Positions 5,697 through 6,082 of a DNA stretch of 6,082 nucleotides are shown one piece after another (the stretch's first letter is position 1; each line of letters opens with the position of its first letter). The stretch comes from Burkholderiales bacterium RIFCSPHIGHO2_12_FULL_61_11. GTDB lineage: Bacteria; Pseudomonadota; Gammaproteobacteria; Burkholderiales; Burkholderiaceae_C. The DNA is taken from NCBI GenBank assembly GCA_001770785.1, contig MERZ01000184.1, positions 3,606-9,687 of the forward strand, in the 5' to 3' direction. Made by a program: the position numbers and the translations under genes. A model generated the notes under the pieces. The model did not search any database and was not told the DNA's origin. It worked only from the letters and a program-made list of their open reading frames with translations.

Positions 5697-5701
5697 ACGT
5701 C

Positions 5702-6082
5702 ATGCACATACATATCTTGGGAATTTGCGGAACCTTCATGGGCGGTCTGGCTGCTTTGGCGCGCCAGGCAGGGCACCGGGTGACGGGGTGTGACAGCGGC
5801 GTGTACCCGCCCATGAGCGACCAGTTGCGCGCCTTGGGCATAGAGCTGATTGAAGGCTACGGTGCCGGGCAGCTGGACCAATCCGGTTTTCACCCCGACA
5901 TGTTTGTCGTCGGCAACGTGGTGTCACGGGCGCGCCTGGCCGACGGCGGCGCCGACTTGAGCGCCGCCGGCCCGCCCCAAGGCGCGAAGGACCCTTCGGG
6001 GGGCAGCGCAGTACGCGCAGCGACAAGCGTGGGGGCCAATGAACGCAGCGCCGGGCCGCCCCAAGCAAGTTCAGCCCCCTCG
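5702..6082 (+). CDS. mpl: UDP-N-acetylmuramate:L-Ala-gamma-D-Glu-meso-DAP ligase, 5' part, carrying an in-frame repeat insertion
   Basis: Mpl rejoins recycled murein tripeptide to UDP-MurNAc in the cytoplasm. From ATG at 5702 the product starts MHIHILGICGTFMGGLAAL, the Rossmann-type UDP-binding domain of this family, with VTGCDSGVYPPMSDQLRALG (28-47) and MFVVGNVVSRARLADG (67-82). In relatives this point continues into a helix leading to a SGPQWL-type segment. Here residues 83-127 are instead Gly/Pro/Ser/Ala-rich (for example SAAGPPQGAKDPSGGSAV), encoded by a GC-rich dispersed repeat and the start of a second copy. The frame stays open to the window end (127 codons), so the ATPase motif GTHGKTTT and the rest lie outside. 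Whether it re-enters the normal Mpl sequence cannot be seen. No Shine-Dalgarno is visible. It is divergent from the 200-residue gene. Confidence 0.9.
   Translation, partial: MHIHILGICGTFMGGLAALARQAGHRVTGCDSGVYPPMSDQLRALGIELIEGYGAGQLDQSGFHPDMFVVGNVVSRARLADGGADLSAAGPPQGAKDPSGGSAVRAATSVGANERSAGPPQASSAPS
5958..6037. repeat. GC-rich hairpin repeat, copy 1, inside mpl
   Basis: This block of about 80 bases has a core CGCCCCAAGGCGCGAAGG, an inner inverted repeat CGAAGG (5985-5990) / CCTTCG (5993-5998), outer arms GCCCC (5974-5978) / GGGGC (6000-6004), then GCAGCG-rich sequence ending AGCGTGGGGGCC. From memory this is a typical intergenic repeat of Comamonadaceae (CGCCCCAAG ... GGGGGGCAGCG ... AGCGTGGGGG). 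Its position inside a conserved coding domain is unusual. Exact ends are approximate. Confidence 0.65.
6047..6082. repeat. GC-rich hairpin repeat, start of copy 2, cut by window edge
   Basis: AGCGCCGGGCCGCCCCAAG (6047-6065) repeats the opening of copy 1 (AGCGCC at 5960-5965 and CGCCCCAAG at 5973-5981). It continues into CAAGTTCAGCCCCCTCG, the left part of a C-rich hairpin arm whose G-rich partner should lie just outside. The CGCCCCAAG cores are 84 bases apart, a multiple of three. Confidence 0.6.

Larger units (their letters stand above)
5293..5701. other. Divergent intergenic region between the 200-residue gene and mpl
   Basis: I see no supported gene in this stretch of about 400 bases. It holds, from left to right, a candidate minus-strand promoter, a hairpin repeat of comamonad type, TTTCTTAAGAAA (a perfect 12-base palindrome at 5468-5479), a GACTGC/GCAGTC inverted repeat (5506-5511 and 5518-5523), a perfect 7-base-arm dyad and the mpl -10-like box. 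An open minus-strand frame at 5472-5687 has no recognisable features. The segment around 5530-5600 could be another dispersed repeat, but I cannot show that here. Confidence 0.7.

Noticed and set aside
5736..6068. Minus-strand open frame of 110 codons opposite mpl
   Set aside because: It is Arg/Pro-rich shadow coding opposite a conserved gene and the GC-rich repeat.
1..6082. CRISPR array, tRNA, rRNA, phage or transposase genes
   Set aside because: No regularly spaced repeats with unique spacers, no tRNA-like fold and no transposase or integrase motif were seen on either strand.

Overview
The window looks like chromosomal DNA of a betaproteobacterium, most likely family Comamonadaceae (Polaromonas/Rhodoferax-like). 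The protein sequences, the order accB-accC-prmA-DUF3426, the GC-rich codon use and two kinds of intergenic repeat that I recall from comamonad genomes point that way. The genus is inference. No genome search was possible.

Layout from left to right. Minus strand, 1-944: the N-terminal part of a zinc-ribbon/DUF3426 membrane protein that runs off the left edge. It sits behind a sigma70-like promoter whose spacer is mostly a run of nine C. Minus strand, 1028-3772: accB, accC and prmA, reading right to left. They encode the biotin carrier and biotin carboxylase halves of acetyl-CoA carboxylase (first step of fatty acid synthesis) and the ribosomal protein L11 methyltransferase. Region 3773-4131 is non-coding: a strong intrinsic terminator for the next operon, then hairpins, palindromes and possible leader elements for accB. 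Minus strand, 4132-5292: a two-gene operon with a 3-base gap. It holds an unrecognised 200-residue protein with a degenerate nucleotidyltransferase-like motif, followed by a Tat-targeted TlpA-type thioredoxin. Region 5293-5701 is a divergent intergenic region with a hairpin repeat, a perfect dyad and the presumed promoters. Plus strand, 5702 to the right edge: the start of mpl, the murein tripeptide recycling ligase.

The most interesting observation is inside mpl. The conserved N-terminal domain reads normally for about 82 codons. It then passes, without a stop or frame change, into a GC-rich hairpin repeat of the kind usually found between comamonad genes. A second copy begins about 84 bases later, just before the window ends. 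The gene either carries a long in-frame Pro/Gly/Ser/Ala-rich insertion in a Mur-ligase domain loop or is being broken by repeat expansion; the downstream sequence would decide. Other points of note are the C9 tract in the DUF3426 promoter (possible phase variation), the absence of aroQ from its common place before accB, and two genes (mpl and DUF3426) whose -10 boxes lie so close to the start codon that the mRNAs may be leaderless or nearly so.

Functionally the window joins fatty acid synthesis (AccBC), translation-apparatus modification (PrmA), extracytoplasmic thiol redox (TlpA) and cell-wall recycling (Mpl). This is housekeeping content. The unusual signals lie in the repeats and the non-coding spaces.
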